A stretch of DNA of 64,000 nucleotides from Caryophanales bacterium (lineage in GTDB: Bacteria; Bacillota; Bacilli; Exiguobacteriales; Exiguobacteriaceae): contig CABJAC010000002.1 in assembly GCA_902363455.1 (NCBI GenBank), positions 114,502 to 178,501 on the forward strand, in the 5' to 3' direction. Positions 35,511 to 43,207 of this stretch are shown in pieces; positions within the stretch are counted from its first letter, which is position 1, and each line of letters begins with the position of its first letter. Position numbers and translations under genes: made by a program. The notes below the pieces were generated by a model. The model searched no databases, was not told where the DNA came from, and saw nothing but the letters and a program-made list of their open reading frames with translations.

Positions 35511-36881
35511 TTATGCGTTTTGACGTTTACGAGCGAGGACGATTCCGGCTGCACCGAGTGCGAGACCGAAGAGTGCGATTGCGCCTGTCGTTGCTGCTGT
35601 GTTGTTATCGCTCATGCCGCCGTTACCTGTGTTTGGCATTGAGCCTGGTGTACCGTCCATGAACTTCTCTGGTGATTGTTTGACGATTGCTTCACCAAGG
35701 TTTGCCCCAACACCGTACATGTAAGCGTAAGACTCACGGAACGTATCAACTGATCCTTTGTAGTCGCCTTCGACATACTGCATGAACGTATCTTGGACGT
35801 ACGTCTCGTGGCCGGATACGGCTTCTTGAGCCGCTTTTGTCGGAAGGTTTTCTTCCGTTGCTGCACCAAGGAACGCACCGAAGTCATTTGAGAACATTTT
35901 GAGCATCTCTTGTGCGTCACCCATCAATTTCTTGTCATCGTTGATTGCTGCTGTGACAAGGTTAGCTTGCGCTTCGATGTGGTTTTTCGTCCAAACTTGC
36001 TCGAACTGATCCGCACCTGCTTGACCGTAGACCGATTTCATTGCCGCTTTGAAGTCAGCTGTGTGCATGTCTTCTGCCCAGTTTGCTGCATCGTAGTCTT
36101 TCGCTTGATCGACACCTGCTGTCATGCTGATGTTAGCCAGTGCGACGTGCTCTGCTGCGAGACTGTTGAGTGTTGACCGGAGGTCAGCTGCTTTTGTATC
36201 CGCTTTTGTGTTGTCGAACTTCTCAGGCATTTGTGTTGTGATGGCAACTGAGAGTGCTTTTGAGATGTCATACATGCGGCTGTAACCTTCGCGGAACGTG
36301 TTGTACGATCCTTCGTAGTCACCGGCTGCATATTGTTGGAATGTTTTGTAGACGTCTGCTTCATGGGCACGGAGGACTTCTTCCGCTGCTGCCTTCGGTA
36401 ATTTACCTTCTGTTGCTGTATCTAAGAAGCTTGAGAGATCTTGTACGAACTCTTCTGTTTCTGCTTTTGAAGCATTGATACCGTCTTGGTCGTCCGCTTT
36501 AACGGCTTTGACGAGATCGGTTGTGTATTTGTTGTGGTCAACGAAGATTTTTTCGAATTGTTTTGCGCCTTCGTCGCCGTAGACAGAAGCGATCGCTGGT
36601 GTCATGTCGAGTGCGTTCTGTTTAAGTGCCGCTTCGTAATACTCCGCGTCTTTTGATCCGTCATATTGTTTTTTCATGTCCATGACGGCAAGCACGAAGT
36701 GCTCAGAGAGTAGTTGATCAAGTGTTGCACGAAGGTCAGCGGCTTTTGTTTTGACCGTGACGTTTTTCGCGCCGTCCTCATGTTTCATGTCGTCCCCGCC
36801 ACCGGAAGCGAATGCTGCCGTTCCTGGTAATACGAGTGCTGCTGCCATTGCTGTTGCTGCGAATTTTTTCGTGTTTTTCAT
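35511..36881 (-). CDS. Cell-wall-anchored tandem-repeat protein (metal-locus surface protein 1)
   Basis: 456 residues. Order: signal peptide (residues 1 to about 25, ending AAFAS), a short linker with DDMKHEDG, two tandem helical repeats of about 180 residues each beginning at ADLRATL (about 48) and ADLRSTL (about 232), then a sorting signal: SMPNTGNGG, a membrane helix and the basic tail RKRQNA. M-P-N-T-G is a variant of the sortase A LPXTG motif. Each repeat carries SEH/AEH, a DHN or NHI His, a RAHEAD or SGHETY His, and ends in PEKF. Repeats are acidic and resemble a four-helix bundle; I know no enzyme with this pattern. The gene diverges from the PepSY pair and is a paralogue of the protein at 41207, so a role in extracellular copper or haem handling is inferred. 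Confidence 0.8.
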   Translation of the reverse strand: MKNTKKFAATAMAAALVLPGTAAFASGGGDDMKHEDGAKNVTVKTKAADLRATLDQLLSEHFVLAVMDMKKQYDGSKDAEYYEAALKQNALDMTPAIASVYGDEGAKQFEKIFVDHNKYTTDLVKAVKADDQDGINASKAETEEFVQDLSSFLDTATEGKLPKAAAEEVLRAHEADVYKTFQQYAAGDYEGSYNTFREGYSRMYDISKALSVAITTQMPEKFDNTKADTKAADLRSTLNSLAAEHVALANISMTAGVDQAKDYDAANWAEDMHTADFKAAMKSVYGQAGADQFEQVWTKNHIEAQANLVTAAINDDKKLMGDAQEMLKMFSNDFGAFLGAATEENLPTKAAQEAVSGHETYVQDTFMQYVEGDYKGSVDTFRESYAYMYGVGANLGEAIVKQSPEKFMDGTPGSMPNTGNGGMSDNNTAATTGAIALFGLALGAAGIVLARKRQNA

Positions 36882-37238
36882 TTTGTCTCATCCTCTCAAA
36901 TTTGGGTGTGTATTTTAACCAATTTGGTAATTCATTTCTTCATCGTTCTGAACAGCATACGCACCCGGTTTTCGTTTGGATTTAAAAAAGATTAAAAAAT
37001 ATGAAAAGATTTCAAAATCATTTAGAGAACTTGTAGAAAAAGTAAGTACTATCATATAGAAGCTATGAAGTAATTGTGGAGAAAGAACTCGTAATCTCAC
37101 TTAATTAATACGCATAGATATCACCGGATTGGCAAAAAATCGCCATATTGGAAACGGTCTGCGCGTCATGTAACCGCTTATACTTATTCTGTGTTCACAA
37201 GGTGGACATATTTTTTAGGGAATGAAGGGGGAACTATC

Positions 37239-38612
37239 ATGGCAGAACGGAATCAAACTTCGAGACAACAACGGAGTTGGTACCAGTCGATGTGGCGGTG
37301 GCATTTTTATGCAGGCATTATTTTTGCACCTATTTTTATTATTCTTGCCGTCACGGGATCAATTTACTTATTCAAACCACAGATTGAGGACCGTCTTTAC
37401 AGCGAAATGGTCTTTACCGAAGAGTTCGGGGAACGTGTTCCTTTAGAAAAACAAGTGCAGGCCGTGACAGAGAAGTATCCGCAAGCAACGGTTTCGTCCA
37501 TCGGGCAATTTGAAGAAGCTGACCGGACAACACGAATGGGCGCAATGTTCGGAGAAGAAGCCGGATTCGTGTATGTGGATCCGTATACGGCAGAAGTAAC
37601 GGGTAAGCGGGTTGGCGAAGGACCGCTTGGCTTCATCAAAACGATTCACGGTGAGTTGTTTGCCGGGAAAGTCGGCAATTTGCTCGTCGAACTCGCAGCA
37701 AGTTGGGCTATCATTCTATTGATTACCGGTACATATCTGTTTTGGCCGCGCGGCGAACAGGGAAGCTTCAAACGGGTGTTTTTCCCGTCTTTCAAAAAGA
37801 AGGACGGATCGCGTAATTTTTGGAAAGGTCTTCACGGTTCGGTTGCCGTCTGGTCGACGCTTGGTCTTGTCCTCATCATCGGTTCTGGTCTCGCTTGGTC
37901 GGGTGTTGCCGGAGAATGGATCAATACGGTCGCAACGAAAACCAACTCGAACTTCCCGCAATATGCATTTGGACCGGATGAGACCTTGACATCACAAATC
38001 GTCACAAAAGATATTGCGACAGACATACCATGGGCGACACAAAATGATGTCGTGCCGACTTCGGGACCGGCGAAGCCCCTGACGATGAGCGTATCGGAAG
38101 CCGATGCCGAGGCGAAACAATTAGGAGTTATTAAACCGTATCAAATCACGCTCCCACAAGGGGAACAAGGCGTGTATACGATCTCGTCCTTACACAGTAA
38201 TCCGATGAACGAAAAAACGATGCACCTGGATCAATATTCAGGGACAGTGTTATCGAGTGTGACGTTTGCTGATTATGGACTGCTTGCGAAAATGATTTCG
38301 ATGGGGATTGGTTTCCATGAAGGGAAGCTGTTTGGTCTGTTAAATCAACTGGTGGGGCTGGCACTTTGTCTCGGCTTGATTTTCATCGTCGTCAGCTCAG
38401 TCGTCTTATGGTGGAAACGCCGGAACGGAGCCGGAAAGTTAACCGCTCCGAAACGTGCCGTCGACCAACGTGTCAAAAAAATCGTGGCCGGTTTAATTTT
38501 ACTGATCAGCTTGACGATGCCGCTTGCCGCCTTGTCGGTCATTGTCATCATCGTACTCGATCTGTTGATCTTTAGCCGTCGTCGCAACAAAAGCCAGGGG
38601 GTAGCCGCATGA
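37239..38612 (+). CDS. PepSY-associated membrane protein 1 (possible haem-containing metal reductase)
   Basis: About 457 residues from ATG 37239 (MAERNQTSRQQR), with GAAGGGGG at proper spacing. Membrane helices: about residues 20-48 (WHFYAGIIFAPIFIILAVTG), 150-175, 200-225, 365-390 and 410-440. PepSY-like extracellular segments lie between helices 1 and 2 and between 3 and 4 (VDPYTAEVTGK, HLDQYSGTVL). Conserved His sit near helix ends: WRWHFYAG, KTIHGELFAG, GLHGSVAV, GFHEGKLFG. Related PepSY_TM proteins such as the siderophore reductase FoxB bind two haems and reduce metals; the His pattern allows that here, as inference. Its stop overlaps the next gene by 4 bases. Confidence 0.82.
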   Translation: MAERNQTSRQQRSWYQSMWRWHFYAGIIFAPIFIILAVTGSIYLFKPQIEDRLYSEMVFTEEFGERVPLEKQVQAVTEKYPQATVSSIGQFEEADRTTRMGAMFGEEAGFVYVDPYTAEVTGKRVGEGPLGFIKTIHGELFAGKVGNLLVELAASWAIILLITGTYLFWPRGEQGSFKRVFFPSFKKKDGSRNFWKGLHGSVAVWSTLGLVLIIGSGLAWSGVAGEWINTVATKTNSNFPQYAFGPDETLTSQIVTKDIATDIPWATQNDVVPTSGPAKPLTMSVSEADAEAKQLGVIKPYQITLPQGEQGVYTISSLHSNPMNEKTMHLDQYSGTVLSSVTFADYGLLAKMISMGIGFHEGKLFGLLNQLVGLALCLGLIFIVVSSVVLWWKRRNGAGKLTAPKRAVDQRVKKIVAGLILLISLTMPLAALSVIVIIVLDLLIFSRRRNKSQGVAA

Positions 38613-39061
38613 AACGACTGTTTATGACAGGAGCATTGATCGGCAGTGTCTTTTTACTCGCCGGATGCCAGTTTGAAACGAAAGCAGCACCGCCGATGAT
38701 GAAGGTTGGACTGTATGCACCTGAAAAAATCGCAGCCGATACACGAACGACGGTCGCTGTCGAAATTGAAAATCCGCAGGACATTGATGTCGTCCACGTG
38801 CAAGTCACGCCGATTGGCACTGAAGACACGGAGACGTTTGAAACGAAAAATAAAGAGGGACATTACGTGAGCAGCATCCCGTTTAAAAAATCAGGCGTCT
38901 ACGTCGTGAACGGGATGGTCCATGTGGGTGAAAAAGTCTACACACCGAAGTCACTCGTTCAGGTGGGAGCCGTTTCAGAAGCAGAACTTGAAAAAGCGCA
39001 GGCGATGTATCAGTCGCAGGCACCGGCAACGCATGACGGACATGGTAGTCATCATCATTAA
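38609..39061 (+). CDS. YtkA/FixH-like lipoprotein with His-rich C terminus (copy 1)
   Basis: 150 residues. A lipoprotein signal with lipobox LLAGC (Cys about residue 20) is followed by a beta-sandwich of YtkA/FixH-like type (residues about 30-115: KVGLYAPEKIAADTRTTVAVEIENP ... FKKSGVYVVNGMVHVGEKVYTP). The last ten residues are very His-rich (DGHGSHHH). The build suggests an outer-surface copper-binding protein that hands metal to, or takes it from, the PepSY partner whose gene it overlaps by 4 bases. The family link is moderate; the metal is inferred from the tail and from the copC-copD neighbours. Confidence 0.8.
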   Translation: MKRLFMTGALIGSVFLLAGCQFETKAAPPMMKVGLYAPEKIAADTRTTVAVEIENPQDIDVVHVQVTPIGTEDTETFETKNKEGHYVSSIPFKKSGVYVVNGMVHVGEKVYTPKSLVQVGAVSEAELEKAQAMYQSQAPATHDGHGSHHH

Positions 39062-39066
39062 GAAGC

Positions 39067-39104
39067 AACATGAGGTGGAATCTACCGCCTCATGTTCTTT
39101 TGTT
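39067..39104 (+). terminator. Terminator of the first PepSY/YtkA pair
   Basis: 12-bp stem (39067-39078 with 39085-39096, one G-U pair), followed by CTTTTG. Confidence 0.75.
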
Positions 39105-39170
39105 TCGTCATCACGTGCGCTAAACTAGGTAAGTTACTGAAATATTAATGTAAGGAATCGAGGAAAGTAT

Positions 39171-40556
39171 ATGAATCAAATGGAGTCGACGGAATCATCG
39201 ACACAAGCCAAGTCGGCGAAACAGACAGCGTCTTCTTTTTACCGGACGGTTTGGCGGTGGCATTTCTATGCCGGTATTATCTTTGCACCGTTCCTTGTCA
39301 TGCTGGCTGTGACCGGATCGGTTTATTTATTCAAACCGCAAATTGAAAATGTCTTATATCAACAATATTATGAGGTCACACCGCAAGACGAACGGATGTC
39401 GGCGACAGAACAAATCAATGCCGTCAAAACGAACTATCCGGACGCAAGCATCACAACCTATCGACCGGGGGAATCCGGCGAACGGTCCAGTGAAGTGAAG
39501 ATTGCGACAGCTGATGCGTCAGCGACCGTGTTCGTCAACCCTTACACGGGGAAAATCATCGGCGAATTGGCAGATGACGACCGAATCATGAATAAAATTG
39601 AAGAGATTCACGGTGAGTTGATGGCCGGGACGATTGGTGACCGCATCGTCGAACTGGTCGCGTGTTGGGCAATCGTCTTGATCGTGACAGGATTGTTCTT
39701 GTGGTTCCCACGCAAGAAAACAACCGGTTGGTCAGGGGTCTTCATTCCACGCGTGCGGCAAGGGAAAAAGATCTTCCGGCGCGACTTGCATGCCGTACCG
39801 GCGTTTTGGATTACGGCCGGAATGCTGTTTCTGATCTTGACGGGTCTTCCATGGTCCGGCTTTTGGGGTACTAACTTCCAGTCGGTCGCGACCAACCAAG
39901 GGCTTGGTTATCCACCATCGATCTGGGGAGGCGAGGCACCGGTGTCAGCTGTTCAAACAAAAGATGTGGCGGAAGTTCCTTGGGCGGCGGAGACGCTCGA
40001 CGTGCCGAAATCAAACGTCGAAGGGCTGGTGCCGGCGTCGATTGACGATATCGTGTCGATTGCGAAACAACAAGGCATGGATCCGAGCTATGCCATCAGT
40101 ATTCCAAACGATCCGACAGGTGTGTATACACTGTCGGCGTATCCAGCGAAAGCGGAGGACGAAGCAACGATCCATCTCGATCAATACTCAGGTGCCGTCT
40201 TGGCGGACTATCGTTTTGACAATTATGGTCTGGTCGGAAAAGCCGTTGCGCTCGGGATTACCCTGCATAAAGGAACGGAGTTTGGTTTGATCAATCAGTT
40301 GATCAGTTTGCTGATTTGTCTAGGGATCATTTTGGTGGCTGTCAGCGGGTTCTATCTATGGTTCAAACGAAAACCGGGTAAAGGGATGGGCGCACCGAAA
40401 GGACCGCCGGCAAAATCGGTCAAGTGGTTCCTCCTTGTGTTGGTTCTGCTGGGGGTTCTGTTCCCACTCGTCGGTCTGTCCTTGATCATCGTTTGGTTGG
40501 CCGATTTCCTGATCATTCGACGGATTCCGGCTGTCAGGAGGTTTTTGAATGCGTAA
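39171..40556 (+). CDS. PepSY-associated membrane protein 2 (possible haem-containing metal reductase)
   Basis: 461 residues, a paralogue of the protein at 37239 with the same order of parts. First helix WRWHFYAGIIFAPFLVMLAV, a PepSY-like loop (FVNPYTGKIIGEL), EIHGELMAGTIGDRIVELVACWAI, a third helix with DLHAVPAFW, second PepSY loop (IHLDQYSGAVLADY), GITLHKGTEFGLINQL and a final double helix. His positions correspond to those of copy 1 (WHF, IHGE, LHA, LHK), which strengthens the idea of shared haem or metal ligands. It starts with GAGGAAAG and overlaps the next lipoprotein gene by 8 bases. The pair is a duplicate of the 37239-39061 pair. Confidence 0.82.
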   Translation: MNQMESTESSTQAKSAKQTASSFYRTVWRWHFYAGIIFAPFLVMLAVTGSVYLFKPQIENVLYQQYYEVTPQDERMSATEQINAVKTNYPDASITTYRPGESGERSSEVKIATADASATVFVNPYTGKIIGELADDDRIMNKIEEIHGELMAGTIGDRIVELVACWAIVLIVTGLFLWFPRKKTTGWSGVFIPRVRQGKKIFRRDLHAVPAFWITAGMLFLILTGLPWSGFWGTNFQSVATNQGLGYPPSIWGGEAPVSAVQTKDVAEVPWAAETLDVPKSNVEGLVPASIDDIVSIAKQQGMDPSYAISIPNDPTGVYTLSAYPAKAEDEATIHLDQYSGAVLADYRFDNYGLVGKAVALGITLHKGTEFGLINQLISLLICLGIILVAVSGFYLWFKRKPGKGMGAPKGPPAKSVKWFLLVLVLLGVLFPLVGLSLIIVWLADFLIIRRIPAVRRFLNA

Positions 40557-41037
40557 ACATATAATGGGACTGGGCGTATTCATCAGTATCGTATCGAGCA
40601 GTGCTTTAGCGGGATGTACGGTGGCATCGGATGCGGCAGATCAGTACGCGGTCGCCGAGCCGCTTTCGGTACAGCTGGAATTGCCGAAAAACAAGCAACC
40701 GGATCAAGAAGGAGAAAGTCATACGTTCAAAGCGACGGTCTGGCAAAATGAAAAACAACTCAGTCAGATCGACTTTGTTCACTTCGAGATTTGGAAGGCG
40801 GACGGGACGCTGACATACAGTATGGAACCGGCTGAAGCAGAAAAAAACGGGGTTTACTCCATTCAAAAAGCGTTGCCGAAATCAGGACTGTATTATGTGA
40901 AGGTTCATGCGGGCAGTAACGGTACGATGATCATGCCGACAAAACAGTTGATCATCGGTGAACTTTCCAAGGCAGATCTTAAAATGTTACAAGACGGTGC
41001 GCAACCTGAAAACGAGAACAGCGGTCATCATCACTAA
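40549..41037 (+). CDS. YtkA/FixH-like lipoprotein with His tail (copy 2)
   Basis: 162 residues. Lipobox SALAGC (Cys about residue 23), beta-sandwich YtkA/FixH-like region (about 40-145: HTFKATVWQNEKQLSQIDFVHFEIW ... LPKSGLYYVKVHAGSNGTMIMPTKQL) and a C-terminal SGHHH. It pairs with PepSY protein 2 in the same way as copy 1 pairs with PepSY protein 1, but sequence identity between the two lipoproteins is low apart from the fold pattern and the final His residues. AGGAGG precedes the ATG, 7 bases away. Ends in its own terminator. Confidence 0.78.
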   Translation: MRKHIMGLGVFISIVSSSALAGCTVASDAADQYAVAEPLSVQLELPKNKQPDQEGESHTFKATVWQNEKQLSQIDFVHFEIWKADGTLTYSMEPAEAEKNGVYSIQKALPKSGLYYVKVHAGSNGTMIMPTKQLIIGELSKADLKMLQDGAQPENENSGHHH

Positions 41038-41042
41038 GGAAA

Positions 41043-41080
41043 AAGTATCTTTCTGCGCTTATGCAGAAAGATGCTTTTTT
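41043..41080 (+). terminator. Terminator of the second PepSY/YtkA pair
   Basis: 14-bp stem (41043-41056 with 41063-41076, one mismatch/G-U pair) followed by T residues. Confidence 0.85.
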
Positions 41081-41092
41081 AGTTCGATCTAG

Positions 41093-41151
41093 CAAATAGT
41101 TTTAAATAAAAAATATTATTAATAAAAAATGTAAAAATATAAAACTATTTG
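41093..41151. promoter_or_regulatory. Long-spaced inverted repeat before surface protein 2
   Basis: Perfect 12-bp arms CAAATAGTTTTA (41093-41104) and TAAAACTATTTG (41140-41151) separated by 35 very AT-rich bases. It lies 56 bases before the start codon at 41207 and may be a paired operator or an RNA stem. Confidence 0.45.
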
Positions 41152-41206
41152 TGAACTTCTTACGTTATCTCTGTGTAGTCCAAAAAATCAAAGGGGTGTT
41201 TACAAG

Positions 41207-42580
41207 ATGAAGATGAAAAAGTCGTATCTCGCCGTCCCACTCAGTGCCGCATTATTGATTCCAGCAGCAGGCGTCAGTGCCCATGGTCATGAAGATCACA
41301 GTAAGATGTCGCACAGTTCAGGTAAGGTGTCTCTTGATGTCTCTTCTCCCGCATCGGATTTGCGAGCGACACTTGATCAGCTTTTATCTGAACACGCGTA
41401 TTTAGCGGTCGTCGCGATGCAAAAAGGCATTGATGGAAAAGAAGACTTTGAACAAGCAGCTGGTGCTTTAAATCAAAATACGGACGAATTATCCGCGGCT
41501 GTCGGATCCGTCTACGGGGATGAGGCAGGCGAAGCCTTCAAGAAAATTTGGTCGAGCCATATCGGTTACTTCGTCGATTACGTCAAAGCGACTGGTGCCA
41601 AAGATGAAGACGCCAAACAAAAAGCGTTAAAAGAACTCGATGAATACCGCGTCGAACAAGCAGCATTCCTCGACAAGGCAACAGAAGGTCGCTTGAAAGC
41701 AGCAGATTTAGAAGGTGGATTAAAAGTTCACATCACGCAATTACTGACTTCGTTTGACAGTTATGTCGCCGGTGATTACGACGCCGCCTACAGCAATCTC
41801 CGCATCGCCATCGAGCATATGTACATGGTAGGCGAAGGCTTATCCGGTGCCATCGTCGATCAATATCCGGACAAATTCAAAAATACGAAAGTCGATACAC
41901 CAGCGGCTGACCTTCGTGCCGGATTAAATCGAAACTTCTCGGAACACGCGGCACTTGCCGTTCTTGCGATGCAAAAAGGGATTGACGGAGCAAAAGACTT
42001 CGATGCAGCAGCAGGAGCGCTTGGTGAGAACACAGATGACCTGACAGCATCGATCGGCTCTGTCTACGGCAGCGAAGCGGCACAAGAGTTCAAGAAAATT
42101 TGGTCGAGCCATATCGGATACTTCGTCGATTATGTCAAAGCGACAGGGGCAAAAGACGACGAAGCACGCGACATGGCCGTTCAAGAACTGGATGAGTACC
42201 GTGTCGAACAAGCGGCCTTCCTGGATGCCGCAACAGAAGGACGCCTGAAGTCGAAAGACTTGGAAGAAGGACTCAAGGTCCACATCGATCAACTGTTACT
42301 GGCATTCAACAGCTACAATGAAAAAGATTACGACAAAACGTACCCGGCAATCCGTGAAGCCTACGGTCATATGTATGGTGTCGGTGAAGGAACAGCAACC
42401 GCGATCGTCGATCAGTTCCCGGATAAATTCAAAGGCGCACCAGCCGGTATGCCGAATACAGGTCTTGGTGGCGCAACTGAAGCACAATCTTCAGCGGGCA
42501 TCCTTTGGTCGTTACTCGGAATCGCCGCTGCTTCCATCCTCGGATTCTTCGGACTTCGCGGACGTCGTTCACAACACTAA
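41207..42580 (+). CDS. Cell-wall-anchored tandem-repeat protein (metal-locus surface protein 2)
   Basis: 457 residues. A signal peptide ends at VSA near residue 25; the mature N terminus would be HGHEDHSKMSH, a His/Met-rich stretch of a type often seen in copper-binding proteins. Two repeats of about 183 residues follow, starting at DLRATL (51) and DLRAGL (235); the segment KKIWSSHIGYFVDYVKATGA is identical in both. A sorting signal closes the protein: GMPNTGLGG, a membrane helix and basic RGRRSQH. It is a paralogue of the protein at 35511 but has better-conserved repeats. Conserved His: SEH, SSH, KVH and EHMY/GHMY. It is followed 69 bases later by copC-copD with a terminator between. Function: surface metal binding is inferred. 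Confidence 0.82.
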   Translation: MKMKKSYLAVPLSAALLIPAAGVSAHGHEDHSKMSHSSGKVSLDVSSPASDLRATLDQLLSEHAYLAVVAMQKGIDGKEDFEQAAGALNQNTDELSAAVGSVYGDEAGEAFKKIWSSHIGYFVDYVKATGAKDEDAKQKALKELDEYRVEQAAFLDKATEGRLKAADLEGGLKVHITQLLTSFDSYVAGDYDAAYSNLRIAIEHMYMVGEGLSGAIVDQYPDKFKNTKVDTPAADLRAGLNRNFSEHAALAVLAMQKGIDGAKDFDAAAGALGENTDDLTASIGSVYGSEAAQEFKKIWSSHIGYFVDYVKATGAKDDEARDMAVQELDEYRVEQAAFLDAATEGRLKSKDLEEGLKVHIDQLLLAFNSYNEKDYDKTYPAIREAYGHMYGVGEGTATAIVDQFPDKFKGAPAGMPNTGLGGATEAQSSAGILWSLLGIAAASILGFFGLRGRRSQH

Positions 42581-42592
42581 TCGGACAACCGA

Positions 42593-42619
42593 ACCCGCTG
42601 GAAACAGCGGGTCTTTTTC
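42593..42619 (+). terminator. Terminator after surface protein 2
   Basis: 8-bp GC-rich stem (42593-42600 with 42605-42612), GAAA loop and T-run. Confidence 0.85.
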
Positions 42620-42649
42620 TACACATTTTCTTTAAAGGAGGAGTTTACG

Positions 42650-43207
42650 ATGAAGATTAAATGGTTGATGTTGCTCGTTCTCATCGTGTTCGTCGTTCAA
42701 CCGTTTTCGGTTTCAGCTCACACGAGTCTGACGAATTCCAATCCGGAAGAGGGAGCCGTCTTAAAAGAAGACGTGGAACGGATTCGGTTGACGTTTGATG
42801 CACCGATTGAAAAAACAAGCACACTTGAACTGAAGACATCCCAAGGAGAAACCGTTCCCTTGGAAAAACCGTTGATTATCGGCAATGAGTTAAGTGCTGT
42901 TTTAAAGCAAGAACTTGAGAAAGGCACCTACTTGATTAACTGGAAGTTGATTTCAGAAGATGGTCATCCGGTCGAAGGGACGATCCGATTTGAGATGACC
43001 CCGGAAACAGCGGTAACTGCGGAACCGAAAGCGGTCGAAGAAGCAGCAACAACCGTTGACACCGAACAGGCGAGCATTGTCCCGACGGAATCAGCGGAAT
43101 CCGTTACACCGGGTGTGGTCCCGACTGTTTTACCGTGGTTGGTCGCAGGACTCGTCTTGGCAATCATCATGACGACGTTATTACTCCGCCGTCGTAAACG
43201 GTCATGA
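42650..43207 (+). CDS. copC: CopC-type extracytoplasmic copper-binding protein
   Basis: 185 residues. A signal peptide ends at VSA, leaving AHTSL so that a His is at or near the mature N terminus, as in the Cu(II) site of CopC. The core domain runs to about residue 118 and has NSNPEEGAVL, FDAPIEKTSTLEL and SEDGHPVEGTIRF; the Asp-Gly-His there supplies the other Cu(II) ligands of the family. A Thr/Glu-rich linker (about 120-155) leads to a C-terminal membrane helix and RRRKRS tail, so the protein is membrane-tethered. The stop overlaps copD by 4 bases. The pair acts like the two halves of B. subtilis YcnJ, a copper uptake protein. Confidence 0.9.
   Translation: MKIKWLMLLVLIVFVVQPFSVSAHTSLTNSNPEEGAVLKEDVERIRLTFDAPIEKTSTLELKTSQGETVPLEKPLIIGNELSAVLKQELEKGTYLINWKLISEDGHPVEGTIRFEMTPETAVTAEPKAVEEAATTVDTEQASIVPTESAESVTPGVVPTVLPWLVAGLVLAIIMTTLLLRRRKRS

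Noticed and set aside
35439..36478. Open frames on the plus strand opposite surface protein 1
   Set aside because: Cys-rich shadow translations of a repetitive gene, with no start signals.
35511..42580. Reading the two anchored repeat proteins as copper amine oxidases
   Set aside because: No topaquinone Tyr motif or copper His triad of amine oxidases is visible; the proteins are helical repeats with no catalytic signature.
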